From Verrucomicrobiota bacterium (GTDB taxonomy: Bacteria; Verrucomicrobiota; Kiritimatiellia; SS1-B-03-39; UBA6053), in the NCBI GenBank assembly GCA_020831625.1, contig JAFIGD010000020.1, forward strand, positions 1 through 64,000: DNA of 64,000 nt, written 5' to 3'. A program made the position numbers and the translations under genes. The notes beneath the pieces were generated by a model. That model did not search any database and was not told the origin of the DNA. It saw only the letters and a program-made list of their open reading frames with translations. Every line of letters starts with the position of its first letter. Within the stretch, counting starts at the first letter, position 1. Shown here piece by piece: positions 52,438 to 61,010 of this stretch.

Positions 52438-52639
52438 GGAGAAACAGTTCCCGCACTTTTTGGTTCAGTTGGGACTCCGTCCATTCGGGATGCAAGGCTT
52501 TCAAACCTGCTTTTTTCCAGCGTCTCGCCTCCAAATGAGACCGGGCCGCCAGCTCCAGTTTTTTTTGCGGCGTCATCTTCCGATAGAGTTCGATCTCTTC
52601 CGGAGTATAGGTCGATGGGGGGAGGGTGGCGTTCATCAT
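52424..52639 (-). CDS. Small partner protein of the nucleotidyltransferase
   Basis: A 71-residue protein of mostly helical prediction: EEIELYRKMTPQKKLELAA, then RRWKKAGLKALHP, then QKVRELFLHG. Small proteins of this kind commonly precede nucleotidyltransferase-like genes, as a likely toxin-antitoxin or regulatory pair. Its 3' end overlaps the nucleotidyltransferase gene by 14 bases in a different frame, showing translational coupling. The start is either of two adjacent ATGs (52639 or 52636); GGAT lies just upstream. Confidence 0.7.
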   Translation of the reverse strand: MMNATLPPSTYTPEEIELYRKMTPQKKLELAARSHLEARRWKKAGLKALHPEWTESQLNQKVRELFLHGNK

Positions 52640-52746
52640 CCGAAAGGATTAACAAGCAGGTCAAGGGGTGTCAATTGATTTGGACGGACCATAAAGGCCG
52701 GGGGATTTTGGCGTTCCTCTTCCCATCACACCATTAAAACACTGCC

Positions 52747-53529
52747 TCATACCGCCGGATGCGGAATCCGCACGCGCTCGATGGCGGTGGCTTTGCCGCC
52801 GTGGGATTCGCAGGTGATGATCGCGCCTTCGAGACTGCAGTCCTCTTTGGCGGGCTCGAAGCGGGCGGGCAGGCCGGTGAGAAAGCGCTTGAGGACGGCG
52901 TCTTTTTCGCAGCCGATGATGGAATCTTTGGATCCGGTCATGCCCGCGTCGGTGAGGTAGGCGGTATGGTCTTTGAGGAGACGGTTGTCGGAGGTCTGCA
53001 CATGGGTGTGGGTGCCGACCACGGCGGTGACGCGTCCGGCGAGATAGTGGCCCATGGCGACCTTTTCGGAGGTGGCCTCGGCGTGGATTTCCACAAAGGT
53101 GGGGATGTTTTTGGGCAGTTGGGCCAGGATTTGATCCGCCTTGCGGAAGGGGCAGTCGTAGGGGTTCATGAACACCCGGCCGATGAGGCTGACGACATTG
53201 ACGCGTCCGGCGCCGGTTTCGACGGTGACAAATCCGTGACCCGGACAGCCGGGCGCGAAATTCGCGGGCCGAATGATGCGGGATTCCTCATTCAGAAAGC
53301 CCATGACTTCGCGCTGATCGTAGGTGTGATCCCCGAGGGTGATCACATCCGCGCCCGCCTCCAGAAACTGTTTGGCAATTTTGGTGGAAATCCCTTTGCC
53401 TGCGGCGGAATTCTCGCCGTTCACAATGATCATGTCCACTTTCCGCTCCCGTTTCATCGGAATCGCCAGATCCAGAAACGCCTGGCGGCCCGCCGAACCC
53501 ATAATGTCACCAACAAATAGAATTTTCAT
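52747..53529 (-). CDS. YmdB-type metallophosphoesterase
   Basis: A 260-residue cytosolic phosphodiesterase of the TIGR00282/YmdB family, which acts on cyclic nucleotides such as 2',3'-cAMP. Metal-binding motifs are VGDIMGSAGR at the N-terminus, VNGENSAAGKGI, LGDHTYDQREV, VEIHAEATSEKVAMG, VVGTHTHVQTSDNR and the final LTDAGMTG. Length matches the family. ATG 53529 is chosen because the first strand starts there; the region upstream to 53565 is repetitive-looking. A 396-base repeat-bearing spacer separates it from clpB on the same strand. Confidence 0.93.
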   Translation of the reverse strand: MKILFVGDIMGSAGRQAFLDLAIPMKRERKVDMIIVNGENSAAGKGISTKIAKQFLEAGADVITLGDHTYDQREVMGFLNEESRIIRPANFAPGCPGHGFVTVETGAGRVNVVSLIGRVFMNPYDCPFRKADQILAQLPKNIPTFVEIHAEATSEKVAMGHYLAGRVTAVVGTHTHVQTSDNRLLKDHTAYLTDAGMTGSKDSIIGCEKDAVLKRFLTGLPARFEPAKEDCSLEGAIITCESHGGKATAIERVRIPHPAV

Positions 53530-53639
53530 AAGAAACGCCCTACCGCACGGTCCGCCAAGAGTCAAGCCGGGGCCGGGGCTGGCGCGTTAGCCTGGCGCAT
53601 CTCGGATTTCGTGAAAGAGAATGCCCTTAAAAGCCCCGA

Positions 53640-53910
53640 GTGATGCTCATTGTTTCTCTTCTCACGCCCCCGGATGGGGGTAAAGCGTATAGCCCAAGGC
53701 AAGGGAGGCACGACCGCAGCCTTGGGAGATCGTCGATAAGAATTACGCGCCCCGGATGGGGTGCAAGCGAACGTTTCAGGGTAAATGTGACGCGGAACGG
53801 TTCGATTGGCCCCTCCGGGGCCTTATAAAATTTTGTCTCTTTTTCCCGGGGCTGCGCTCCTTCGTCGCTGACCCCGGGCTATCCGCTCAAACCCCTCCGG
53901 GGTTACATAC
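53640..53910. repeat. Multi-hairpin GC-rich interspersed element
   Basis: The spacer between clpB and the phosphodiesterase gene holds at least six stem-loops: CCCCC/GGGGG (53667-53680), CCCAAGGC/GCCTTGGG (53693-53726), CCCCGGATGGGG (about 53749-53762), GGCCCC/GGGGCC (53808-53822), CCCGGGG/CCCCGGG (53845-53879) and ACCCC/GGGGT (53891-53904). No credible gene was found in it. The CCCCGGATGGGG and GCCCGGGG words are typical of interspersed intergenic repeats in several phyla. Confidence 0.75.
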
Positions 53911-53925
53911 AACCTTAAGTTACCG

Positions 53926-56091
53926 TCAGCTCCGAAACCGGATGCGGTCGGGGAGTTCGGGGTCGAGGTCGCCTTTGAGGTGCTGTCCCTCCTGTATGCG
54001 GCCTTCGAGGATGTCATCGGCGAGTTGGTCGACGACCAGGCGCTGGATGGCGCGTTTGAGGGGCCGGGCACCGAAGGCGGGATCGTAGCCGGAGGTGGCG
54101 AGGAGCGCCTTGGCGTCGGGGCTCAGCTCCAGGGTCATGCGATGATCCTTGAGCAGGTTTTCGACGCGGGCGAGCTGCAGATCCACGATGGTGTGGAGCT
54201 GATCGGCGCGCAGGCTGTGGAAGACGATGGTTTCGTCGACGCGGTTGAGGAACTCGGGCCGGAAGTGATGGCGCAGTTCCAGAAAGACCTCGTCCTCAAG
54301 ACGGGTGTGGGCGGCAGTGTCATCGGGATCGAGCGTTTTGAGCCGGTCGTGGATGAGGGTGCCACCGATGTTGGAGGTCATGATTAGGATGGTGTTGGTG
54401 AAATCGACGGTGCGGCCCTGGCCGTCGGTCAGTCGTCCGTCGTCGAGGACCTGCAGGAGGATGTTGAAGACATCGGGGTGGGCCTTTTCGATTTCGTCGA
54501 AGAGAAGCACGCTGTAGGGTTTGCGGCGGACGGCTTCGGTGAGGTAGCCTCCTTCGTCGTAGCCGACATATCCGGGCGGGGCGCCGACGAGGCGGCTGAC
54601 GGCGTGTTTCTCCATGAACTCGGACATGTCGATGCGGACCATGGCCTGCTCGTCGTCGAAGAGGAATTCGGCGAGGGCGCGGGCGAGTTCGGTTTTGCCG
54701 ACCCCGGTGGGGCCGAGGAAGATGAAGGAGCCGATGGGGCGGTTGGGATCCTGGAGGCCGGAGCGGGATCGGCGCACGGCGGCGGAGACGGCCTGCACGG
54801 CGCGGTCCTGGCCGACGACGCGTTTGCGGAGATTTTCTTCGATGGCGCGGAGCTTGTCGCGCTCGCCCTGGAGGAGTTTGCTGACGGGTACATGGGTCCA
54901 CATGGAGACGATGTTGGCGATGTCCTCTTCGTCGACTTCCTGTTTGAGCATGGAATTGTCTTTTTGGTAGTCCGCGAGCCGGGCTTTGGCCTCTTCGAGC
55001 TGCTTTTCGGTGGCGGGAATTTTACCGTAAAGAATTTCGGCGGCTTTGCTGAGGTCGTTTTCGCGTTTGGCCTGCTCCTGCTGGGCGCGGAGAAGGTCCA
55101 GGGCCTCGGTGAGGGTGGAGATATTGCTGATGAGCTTTTTCTCCTGTTGCCAGTGGGCTTTCATGCCGGCACTCTTCTCCTGGAGGTCGGCGAGGGTGCT
55201 TTCGAGATCGGCCAGCCGCTGACGGGAGGGTTCGTCTTTTTCTTTGCGGAGGGCCTCGCGCTCGATTTCAAGCTGCATGACTTTGCGCTGCACCTCGTCG
55301 ATTTCGGTGGGCATGGAATCGATTTCCATGCGGATGCGGGAGGCGGCCTCGTCGACGAGGTCGATGGCTTTGTCCGGCAGAAAGCGGTCGCTGATGTAGC
55401 GGTGGGAGAGGGTGGCGGCGGCGACGAGGGCGGCATCCTGAATGCGGACGCCGTGGTGAACCTCGTAGCGCTCCTTGAGACCGCGGAGAATGCCGATGGT
55501 GTCCTCGACGGTGGGTTCATCGACGAGCACCTGTTGGAAGCGGCGTTCGAGGGCGGGGTCTTTTTCGATGTGTTTTCGGAATTCATCGAGGGTGGTGGCG
55601 CCGATACAGCGCAGTTCGCCGCGGGCGAGGGGCGGTTTGATCATGTTGGAGGCGTCCACCGCGCCCTCCGCGCCGCCGGCGCCGACGAGGGTGTGGAGTT
55701 CATCGATGAAGAGAATGATTTCGCCGCTGGATTCCATGACCTCTTTGATGAAGGCTTTGAAGCGGTCCTCGAATTCTCCCCGGTATTTGGCACCCGCGAG
55801 CATGGAGCCGATGTCCAGCGAGATGACCCGCTTGTTTTTAAGGCCCTCGGGCACATCGCCGATGACAATGCGGAGGGCGAGACCCTCGGCGATGGCGGTT
55901 TTGCCCACACCGGGTTCACCGATGAGAACGGGATTGTTTTTGGTGCGGCGCGAAAGCACCTGCATCACCCGGCGGATTTCCGCGTCGCGGCCGATGACGG
56001 GGTCGAGTTTCTGATCGCGCGCGGCCTGCGTGAGATCGCGCCCGTATTTTTCCAGCACGTTGTATTTATCTTCCGGATTCTGGTCGTTCAC
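53926..56091 (-). CDS. clpB: ClpB-type AAA+ disaggregase lacking the N-domain
   Basis: A 721-residue Hsp100 ATPase that refolds aggregated proteins with the DnaK system. AAA-1 has Walker [16 protein letters not shown] and Walker [17 protein letters not shown] long coiled-coil middle domain (about 260-400) identifies ClpB and not ClpA or ClpC. AAA-2 has [30 protein letters not shown] and [14 protein letters not shown]. The usual N-terminal domain of about 140 residues is absent: the protein begins just before [21 protein letters not shown]. The GTG start with GGGAGG six bases upstream is unambiguous, so this is a genuinely short ClpB. A 30-codon ORF with its own ribosome site overlaps the start. 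Confidence 0.93.
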   Translation of the reverse strand: MNDQNPEDKYNVLEKYGRDLTQAARDQKLDPVIGRDAEIRRVMQVLSRRTKNNPVLIGEPGVGKTAIAEGLALRIVIGDVPEGLKNKRVISLDIGSMLAGAKYRGEFEDRFKAFIKEVMESSGEIILFIDELHTLVGAGGAEGAVDASNMIKPPLARGELRCIGATTLDEFRKHIEKDPALERRFQQVLVDEPTVEDTIGILRGLKERYEVHHGVRIQDAALVAAATLSHRYISDRFLPDKAIDLVDEAASRIRMEIDSMPTEIDEVQRKVMQLEIEREALRKEKDEPSRQRLADLESTLADLQEKSAGMKAHWQQEKKLISNISTLTEALDLLRAQQEQAKRENDLSKAAEILYGKIPATEKQLEEAKARLADYQKDNSMLKQEVDEEDIANIVSMWTHVPVSKLLQGERDKLRAIEENLRKRVVGQDRAVQAVSAAVRRSRSGLQDPNRPIGSFIFLGPTGVGKTELARALAEFLFDDEQAMVRIDMSEFMEKHAVSRLVGAPPGYVGYDEGGYLTEAVRRKPYSVLLFDEIEKAHPDVFNILLQVLDDGRLTDGQGRTVDFTNTILIMTSNIGGTLIHDRLKTLDPDDTAAHTRLEDEVFLELRHHFRPEFLNRVDETIVFHSLRADQLHTIVDLQLARVENLLKDHRMTLELSPDAKALLATSGYDPAFGARPLKRAIQRLVVDQLADDILEGRIQEGQHLKGDLDPELPDRIRFRS

Positions 56092-56158
56092 GGTTTGCCT
56101 CCCTCTGAGTGATGTTACGGCTTCTTAAATTTTTTTCGGTCATTTGATCCGGCTGCAT
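56066..56158 (-). CDS. Small upstream ORF overlapping the clpB start
   Basis: A 30-residue frame ([20 protein letters not shown], then ten more residues) with AAAGGAG eight bases before its ATG. It runs through the clpB ribosome site and GTG and stops 26 bases inside clpB in another frame. Product is hydrophilic and charged, with no known family. The arrangement suggests translational coupling or upstream control of clpB; a functional peptide is also possible. Confidence 0.45.
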   Translation of the reverse strand: MQPDQMTEKNLRSRNITQREANRERPESGR

Positions 56159-56756
56159 GATGAAATCTCCTTTGTGTTCTATTCTATGATTAATAGACGT
56201 ATTTTTCTATAAAATGTTGCACAAAAGTTATTTGTAGATCAATTTTTCAAAAAAAAGTGACAGAATGACACAATGAAATCGAAAAATGTACTTTGGCGCT
56301 TTATTTTTGGCGGTTGGTGTAATTTTGACTCACCCGGGTGGATTTTCGGGGGTGAGTGGATAACCACGATATCCACGACTTCCCCCGTATTTTGACAGGA
56401 CCTGATTTAACAAGGTTTAGAATTTTTTGACAGGATAACGGGATCATCCGGGTATTTATAGGGAGTATAACCCCTTCAGTGTTGAACGATATGGATTGTA
56501 TGATTCCAGGGACGTTGTCCCTGGCTGGTGAGTAAAATGCCGTTGGCATTAAAAAGTGAAACCGCTTCGAACCGGCTACATGTCCAACAATTTAACAGGT
56601 AATTTAAAAAGATGCAGAAAGATGCAGCAGGACCTGATCCAGCTCAAAAAAGAATTCGGCCTTTAGAGCGGTGTGGCTTTGCGCTTGCGGTGCGGGGGGA
56701 AATCGGATATCCGGTGTCGCGTTTCTTGAATTCAACCTCTTAAAAAGGAAATCATT
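56159..56756. other. Long divergent intergenic region with small perfect hairpins
   Basis: About 600 bases between divergent clpB and the phosphofructokinase gene contain no credible gene. The half next to clpB is AT-rich. Around 56380-56460 there are GACAGGA-type direct words. Two perfect stem-loops with the same GTT loop follow: CCAGGGAC/GTCCCTGG (56506-56524) and AATGCC/GGCATT (56536-56550). These resemble interspersed short palindromic repeats. Promoters for both flanking genes must also lie here but were not resolved. Confidence 0.6.
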
Positions 56757-57986
56757 ATGGCTGAAGTGAAAAAAGTGGCGTTTTTGACGGCGGGCGGTCT
56801 GGCTCCGTGTTTGTCTTCCGCGCTGGCGGCGTTGATTGAACGGTATACGGAAGTGGCTCCGGATGTGGAGTTGATTGCGTACACCAGCGGGTATAAGGGT
56901 CTGCTGCTGGGGGAATCGATTCCGGTGACGGATGAAATCCGCAAGCAGGCGGCGGTTCTCTACAAGCACGGCGGAAGTCCGATCGGCAACAGCCGGGTGA
57001 AACTGACCAATGTGAAAGACTGCGTGAAGCGCGGTCTGGTGAAGGAGGGCGAGAATCCTCTGGAGGTTGCGGCGGCGCAGTTGACCCAAGACGGGGTGGA
57101 TGTGCTCCACACCATTGGCGGGGACGACACCAACACGACGGCGGCGGATCTGGCCGCGTTTCTGGCGGAGAATCAGTACGAACTCACGGTGGTGGGGCTG
57201 CCGAAAACGATTGATAACGATGTGATTCCGATTCGTCAGTCGCTGGGCGCCTGGACGGCGGCGGAGGAGGGCGCGAAGTATTTCGCGAATGTGGTGGCGG
57301 AGCACAACGCGAATCCGCGGATGCTGATCATCCATGAGGTGATGGGGCGCAACTGCGGCTGGCTGACGGCGGCGACGGCGGCGGAGTACCGCAAGCTGCT
57401 GGACGGGATGGATTTTGTGCCGGGGATCGGTCTGAGCCGGGAGCGCAAAGAGGTGCATGCGGTGTTTGTTCCGGAAATGAATGTGGACCTGGAGGCGGAG
57501 GCCGCGCGGCTGAAGGCCATCATGGATGAGCACGATTGTGTGAACATCTTTATTTCCGAGGGCGCGGGTGTGGAAAGCATCGTCGCGCAGATGGAGGCCA
57601 AGGGGGAGACGGTTCCCCGTGACGCGTTTGGTCACATCAAGCTCGACGCGGTGAATCCGGGGGCGTGGTTCGGCAAGCAGTTCGCGGAGATGCTGGGGGC
57701 GGAGAAAGTGCTGGTGCAGAAGAGCGGCTATTACAGCCGGGCCGCGCCGAGCAACGCCGCCGACATTGAACTGATCCAAAAATGCGCCCGCCTGGCGGCC
57801 GACTGCGCTCTGAAGCGCGAAACCGGCGTCGTGGGCGAGGATGAGGACCGGGGCAATGAATTGCGGGCGATTGAGTTCACCCGGATTAAAGGCGGCAAAC
57901 CGTTCGATATTGATGTGAGCTGGTTCGGCGGTCTGCTTGCCGGTATTGGACAGAGCAAGGGCGCGAAGGTCCACGTTTCGCACTGA
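56757..57986 (+). CDS. pfp: Pyrophosphate-dependent 6-phosphofructokinase
   Basis: A 409-residue glycolytic enzyme phosphorylating fructose 6-phosphate with pyrophosphate. Diagnostic segments: FLTAGGLAPCLSSALAAL at the N-terminus, TIGGDDTNTTAADLA (the Gly-Asp-Asp typical of PPi-type enzymes, where ATP enzymes have Gly-Gly-Asp-Gly), GLPKTIDND with the catalytic Asp and Lys, MGRNCGWLTA, and FISEGAGVES. AAAAAGGAAA lies nine bases before the ATG. The PPi type makes this step reversible. The gene is followed by a palindrome pair and a strong bidirectional terminator. Confidence 0.95.
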   Translation: MAEVKKVAFLTAGGLAPCLSSALAALIERYTEVAPDVELIAYTSGYKGLLLGESIPVTDEIRKQAAVLYKHGGSPIGNSRVKLTNVKDCVKRGLVKEGENPLEVAAAQLTQDGVDVLHTIGGDDTNTTAADLAAFLAENQYELTVVGLPKTIDNDVIPIRQSLGAWTAAEEGAKYFANVVAEHNANPRMLIIHEVMGRNCGWLTAATAAEYRKLLDGMDFVPGIGLSRERKEVHAVFVPEMNVDLEAEAARLKAIMDEHDCVNIFISEGAGVESIVAQMEAKGETVPRDAFGHIKLDAVNPGAWFGKQFAEMLGAEKVLVQKSGYYSRAAPSNAADIELIQKCARLAADCALKRETGVVGEDEDRGNELRAIEFTRIKGGKPFDIDVSWFGGLLAGIGQSKGAKVHVSH

Positions 57987-57997
57987 GTTGGCGGATT

Positions 57998-58043
57998 TTC
58001 CGAGGTTCGGAAACGGGGCGGCCCTGTTTTCCGAAGGTCGGAA
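57998..58043. repeat. Pair of TTCCGANNNTCGGAA palindromes, 31-bp spacing
   Basis: Palindromes at 57998-58012 (spacer GGT) and 58029-58043 (spacer AGG), separated by 16 bases, directly after the phosphofructokinase stop. Geometry is identical to the pairs at 12201 and 42811. A separate canonical terminator follows a few bases later, so the pair is not needed for termination here. Confidence 0.8.
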
Positions 58044-58048
58044 CCGAC

Positions 58049-58090
58049 ATCAAAAACCCCGCAGGGCTTTCGCCTTGCGGGGTTTTTGAT
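58049..58090. terminator. Bidirectional intrinsic terminator between pfp and pilQ
   Basis: A perfect 15-bp stem ATCAAAAACCCCGCA/TGCGGGGTTTTTGAT with a 12-base loop. A-rich and T-rich tracts on the two sides make it functional in both directions. It sits in the convergent gap between the phosphofructokinase gene and the secretin gene. Confidence 0.9.
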
Positions 58091-58107
58091 TTCAGAGTCG
58101 CGGTGAT

Positions 58108-59952
58108 TTATTCCGCGGCGGCTTCTCTGGCAGCCTGGTCGACGGCTCTCTGGCGGGCGGCGCGGCGGACGGTTTCGTTTTGGAGCCAGCCGTGGATCAG
58201 TTCACCCTCATCCGGCAGTCCGGAGCGGTTGTTGAGGGTGCCGGCTTCGGCGATCTGCACGGAAACGAAGATGATGATTTCCTCTTGTTGTTTTTCGGTG
58301 CGGGTGTAGCGAAAGAGGTATTTACCGATGAGGGGGAGGTCGCCCAGGAGCGGCACTTTGCGGGTGGTTTCGCGGTCGAAGCCCTCGGTGAGGCCGCCGA
58401 TGGCGACGGTGTTGCCGGATTCGAGGGAGAATTCGGTTTCGATGCGCCGGGAGGTGGTGACCGGGAAGTCGGAACCGTCGGGGAACTGTTTGCGCTCAAT
58501 GATCCGGCTGAGTTCGGGGATGATGCTGAGGCTGATGTTCCGTTCGGTGCTGACGGAGGGGGTGACTTCAAGTTTGACCCCGGTTTCGATGAAGCCGTCG
58601 AGTTCAAAGATGAAGTTGGTGCCCTGGTCGCCTGAGGGCAGGGCGCGGATATTGGGTTCGTTGCGCCCGACGTGAATCCGGGCGGTTTGTCCGTTGGCGA
58701 CCAGCATTTTGGGGTTGGAGACGATGCTGACACCGTTGAGGGACTGCAGGGCGCGAAGGGTGAGGGCAAAGTCGCTGGCGGTCATGATGGCGCTGCGGAC
58801 GACTTCGCTTTCCATGGTGGTGATGGGGTCGACCACGCCGGTTTCATTGATGCCGCTGATGTTCCGGCCAGTGATTTGTCCGGTGGCGCGGTTGCGGGCA
58901 CTGACGTTGGTGTCGATCAAGCTGGGCGGGAGGGCTTCTGTGGCGGTGGTGGTGACGGTGCCGGTGTTGGCCCGGGTGGAAATGGAGCCGGTGCCGTCGA
59001 CCTGGTTGCGGAAGTTGGTGCGCTCATAGCCGCGGGCGATGTCGCGCACGCCGAAGGTGAGCCCCTGTTCTCCGAGGACCTGCCAGTCGATGCCGAGATC
59101 CTGACGGGCGCTGTCGTTGAGTTCAACGAATTTGGCTTCGATGAAGACCTGCTGGCGGGGCACGTCGATGAGCCGCACGATGTTGCGGATTTCCTCGAGC
59201 TGGCGGGGGGTTTCGCGGACAATGAGGACGTTGGCGGCGGGGAGGGGGGTGACGCGGGCGTTACTGGTGACGATCATGCCCTGCACGGCGGGGAGGGCGT
59301 TTTCCACGGTGACGAATTTGAGGTCGATGGTCTCGGTGGAGAGGGGTTCGGTTGCGAGCTGGTCGAGCCGGGAGATGGCGAAGATGCCGGGGCGGCGCTG
59401 AACGAGGACGTATTCTTTGTCGGCGAGGATCACTTCGAGGGCCTCGCGCCAGTTGACATCGTTGAGGTTGGCGCTGACGAGTTCGTCGAGGCCTTCGGGG
59501 ATGATGATATTGGCGCCGGAGCTGCGGGCGAAGATGCGGACGACGTCGGCGAGGCGGACGTTGTCGAGGGTGATGGAGATGAGGTCATCATCGGGAGTGG
59601 CCTGGGTCATTTCCAGGCCGGGAACGCCGCGGGCCTCTTCGAGGCGGATGGAGGGGATGGTGTCTGAATCTGTGGCGGGGGGGGCGGGTTCGGCCACGAC
59701 TTCCGGCTCGTCGGCGGGTTCAGGTTCCGAAGCGATTTCGGGTTCGGCGGGCGGGAGGATTTCTTCAAGGGATTCGTCGGTGACCGCCCCGGTCTCGTCG
59801 GCGCTGTCTTCGGTGCCGTTGAGGTCGGAGAGGATGCGGTCGACTTCCTCGAGTTCATCGGCTTCGCTTTGGGCGAAGAGGGCCGTGCCGCCGAGGAGGA
59901 GGAGGGAGGCGAGGAGGTGTCGCGGGAGGTATTGGGTGAACAGGAGTCTCAT
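58108..59952 (-). CDS. pilQ: Type IV pilus secretin PilQ
   Basis: A 614-residue outer-membrane secretin that forms the exit channel for the pilus fibre. Signal peptide residues 1-27, then an acidic Glu/Asp/Ala/Pro-rich linker (about 30-100). Next come an STN-like and an N-domain region (ITLDNVRLADVVRIFARSSG; LKFVTVENALPAVQGM). The C-terminal secretin domain (about 330-580) carries VSNPKMLVANGQTARIHVG and the hallmark GLTEGFDRETTRKVPLLGDLPLIGKYLF. It is the last gene of a pilMNOPQ-type operon. The acidic linker is longer than in proteobacterial PilQ and no AMIN domain was recognised. Confidence 0.92.
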   Translation of the reverse strand: MRLLFTQYLPRHLLASLLLLGGTALFAQSEADELEEVDRILSDLNGTEDSADETGAVTDESLEEILPPAEPEIASEPEPADEPEVVAEPAPPATDSDTIPSIRLEEARGVPGLEMTQATPDDDLISITLDNVRLADVVRIFARSSGANIIIPEGLDELVSANLNDVNWREALEVILADKEYVLVQRRPGIFAISRLDQLATEPLSTETIDLKFVTVENALPAVQGMIVTSNARVTPLPAANVLIVRETPRQLEEIRNIVRLIDVPRQQVFIEAKFVELNDSARQDLGIDWQVLGEQGLTFGVRDIARGYERTNFRNQVDGTGSISTRANTGTVTTTATEALPPSLIDTNVSARNRATGQITGRNISGINETGVVDPITTMESEVVRSAIMTASDFALTLRALQSLNGVSIVSNPKMLVANGQTARIHVGRNEPNIRALPSGDQGTNFIFELDGFIETGVKLEVTPSVSTERNISLSIIPELSRIIERKQFPDGSDFPVTTSRRIETEFSLESGNTVAIGGLTEGFDRETTRKVPLLGDLPLIGKYLFRYTRTEKQQEEIIIFVSVQIAEAGTLNNRSGLPDEGELIHGWLQNETVRRAARQRAVDQAAREAAAE

Positions 59953-59967
59953 AGGATGGGTTCCGGG

Positions 59968-60369
59968 TTATTGGGTTGGGATTCGAAAGGGTTCGAGTTC
60001 GATTTCGGTGGCGGTGAGCCGGGTGATGAGGAGGCGGTATTCGCGTCCGAGGACCTGAGTGGTAAAGCTGTCGCCGACGGTGACCCATCGGCCTTGAATA
60101 AAGCCGTAGATGCGTCCGCCCATGATGGCGATGCCCTGGGTTTCGAGGGAGGCCTGGATGTTGCGGGCCTCTTCGCGGGCGAGTTCGCGGAGTTCGTCAT
60201 CGGAGAGGACAACGGGAGCGGCTTCGGGTTCGACGGGCTCCGGACCGGCGGCGGGGGTGTCGTGTCCGGGGGTGAAGCCGATGGGCCAGAAGGGATCGCG
60301 GAGCGGCTGATTTTCGGCAGGAGCCGTGAGGGTGAAAATGAAGGCGGCAAGACAGAGAAGGGGGCGCAT
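59968..60369 (-). CDS. PilP-like pilus assembly protein
   Basis: A 133-residue exported protein (signal residues 1-20) with RDPFWPIGF, typical of PilP/GspC-type linkers between the inner-membrane PilMNO complex and the secretin. A small beta domain (GIAIMGGRIYGFIQGRWVTVGDSF) follows. Position between pilO and pilQ supports the role, since sequence similarity to PilP is modest. ATG 60369 shares one base with the stop of the preceding gene and begins the signal peptide. Confidence 0.75.
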   Translation of the reverse strand: MRPLLCLAAFIFTLTAPAENQPLRDPFWPIGFTPGHDTPAAGPEPVEPEAAPVVLSDDELRELAREEARNIQASLETQGIAIMGGRIYGFIQGRWVTVGDSFTTQVLGREYRLLITRLTATEIELEPFRIPTQ

Positions 60370-61010
60370 CAGGGGGTGGCTCCTTTCGAGGCGGTCAGAA
60401 ATTCCTTGTCTTCCGGGTGGCGGAAGACGGGCCATTCGATGATGAGATTGACGAGGTGGTTTTGGGGGTCGTCGGGGTTGGCGCGTATGGTGAGCTGTCC
60501 GACGGAGGCGAGGGGATCCTCCTCGTGGAGGGCTCTGAGAAATTGCATGGTTTGGGTGTAGCTGGTGCGGAAATCGACTTCGATGGCGTAGGGAATCCAC
60601 ATGCCGCTTTTGTCACGGATCTGGGGGTAGTTTTGCCGGTGGGGCATGTAGCGCTGTCCGCCGAATTCCCGAATTTGAGGGAAAATGTCGTTTTGTCGGG
60701 CGATACGGGAGATGCGCCCGAGGGCCCAGGTGTAGCGGCTGAAATCGGGCGGCGCCTCTCTTTCCATTCTTTCGAGAATTTCGCCGGATACGGTTTGAAG
60801 GCGGTTGCGGTTGGTTCGGTCCCGGGCGAGAATGGATTCACCGGTGCGGACATCGGATTCGAGTTTGCCGATGGTTTCCCGTGCGGCGGCGGCTTTGGCG
60901 CGGGTGGGGGCGATGACCAGGTTTTGGAGAACCGCGATGGTGGTAATTACGCCCATGACGCCCAGGATGAGATATTCTTTCTGCTGTTTGTTCAGTTCGG
61001 AGAACTTCAC
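60369..61010 (-). CDS. PilO-like pilus assembly protein
   Basis: A 213-residue bitopic inner-membrane protein: a short cytoplasmic N-terminus, one transmembrane helix (about 13-32), a coiled coil (about 35-90), and a periplasmic ferredoxin-like domain ending in LVNLIIEWPVFRHPEDKEF. This is the architecture of PilO, which pairs with PilN to align the pilus machine. It overlaps the preceding PilN-like gene by ATGA and the following PilP-like gene by one base. Confidence 0.8.
   Translation of the reverse strand: MKFSELNKQQKEYLILGVMGVITTIAVLQNLVIAPTRAKAAAARETIGKLESDVRTGESILARDRTNRNRLQTVSGEILERMEREAPPDFSRYTWALGRISRIARQNDIFPQIREFGGQRYMPHRQNYPQIRDKSGMWIPYAIEVDFRTSYTQTMQFLRALHEEDPLASVGQLTIRANPDDPQNHLVNLIIEWPVFRHPEDKEFLTASKGATP

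Noticed and set aside
53640-53828. A 62-codon open frame in the multi-hairpin spacer
   Set aside because: It consists of repeat-derived sequence without a ribosome site and is interrupted by the hairpin units; no family resemblance.
56604-57983. A 459-codon minus-strand frame opposite the phosphofructokinase gene
   Set aside because: His/Arg/Gln-rich shadow; the plus-strand frame has a ribosome site and all family motifs.
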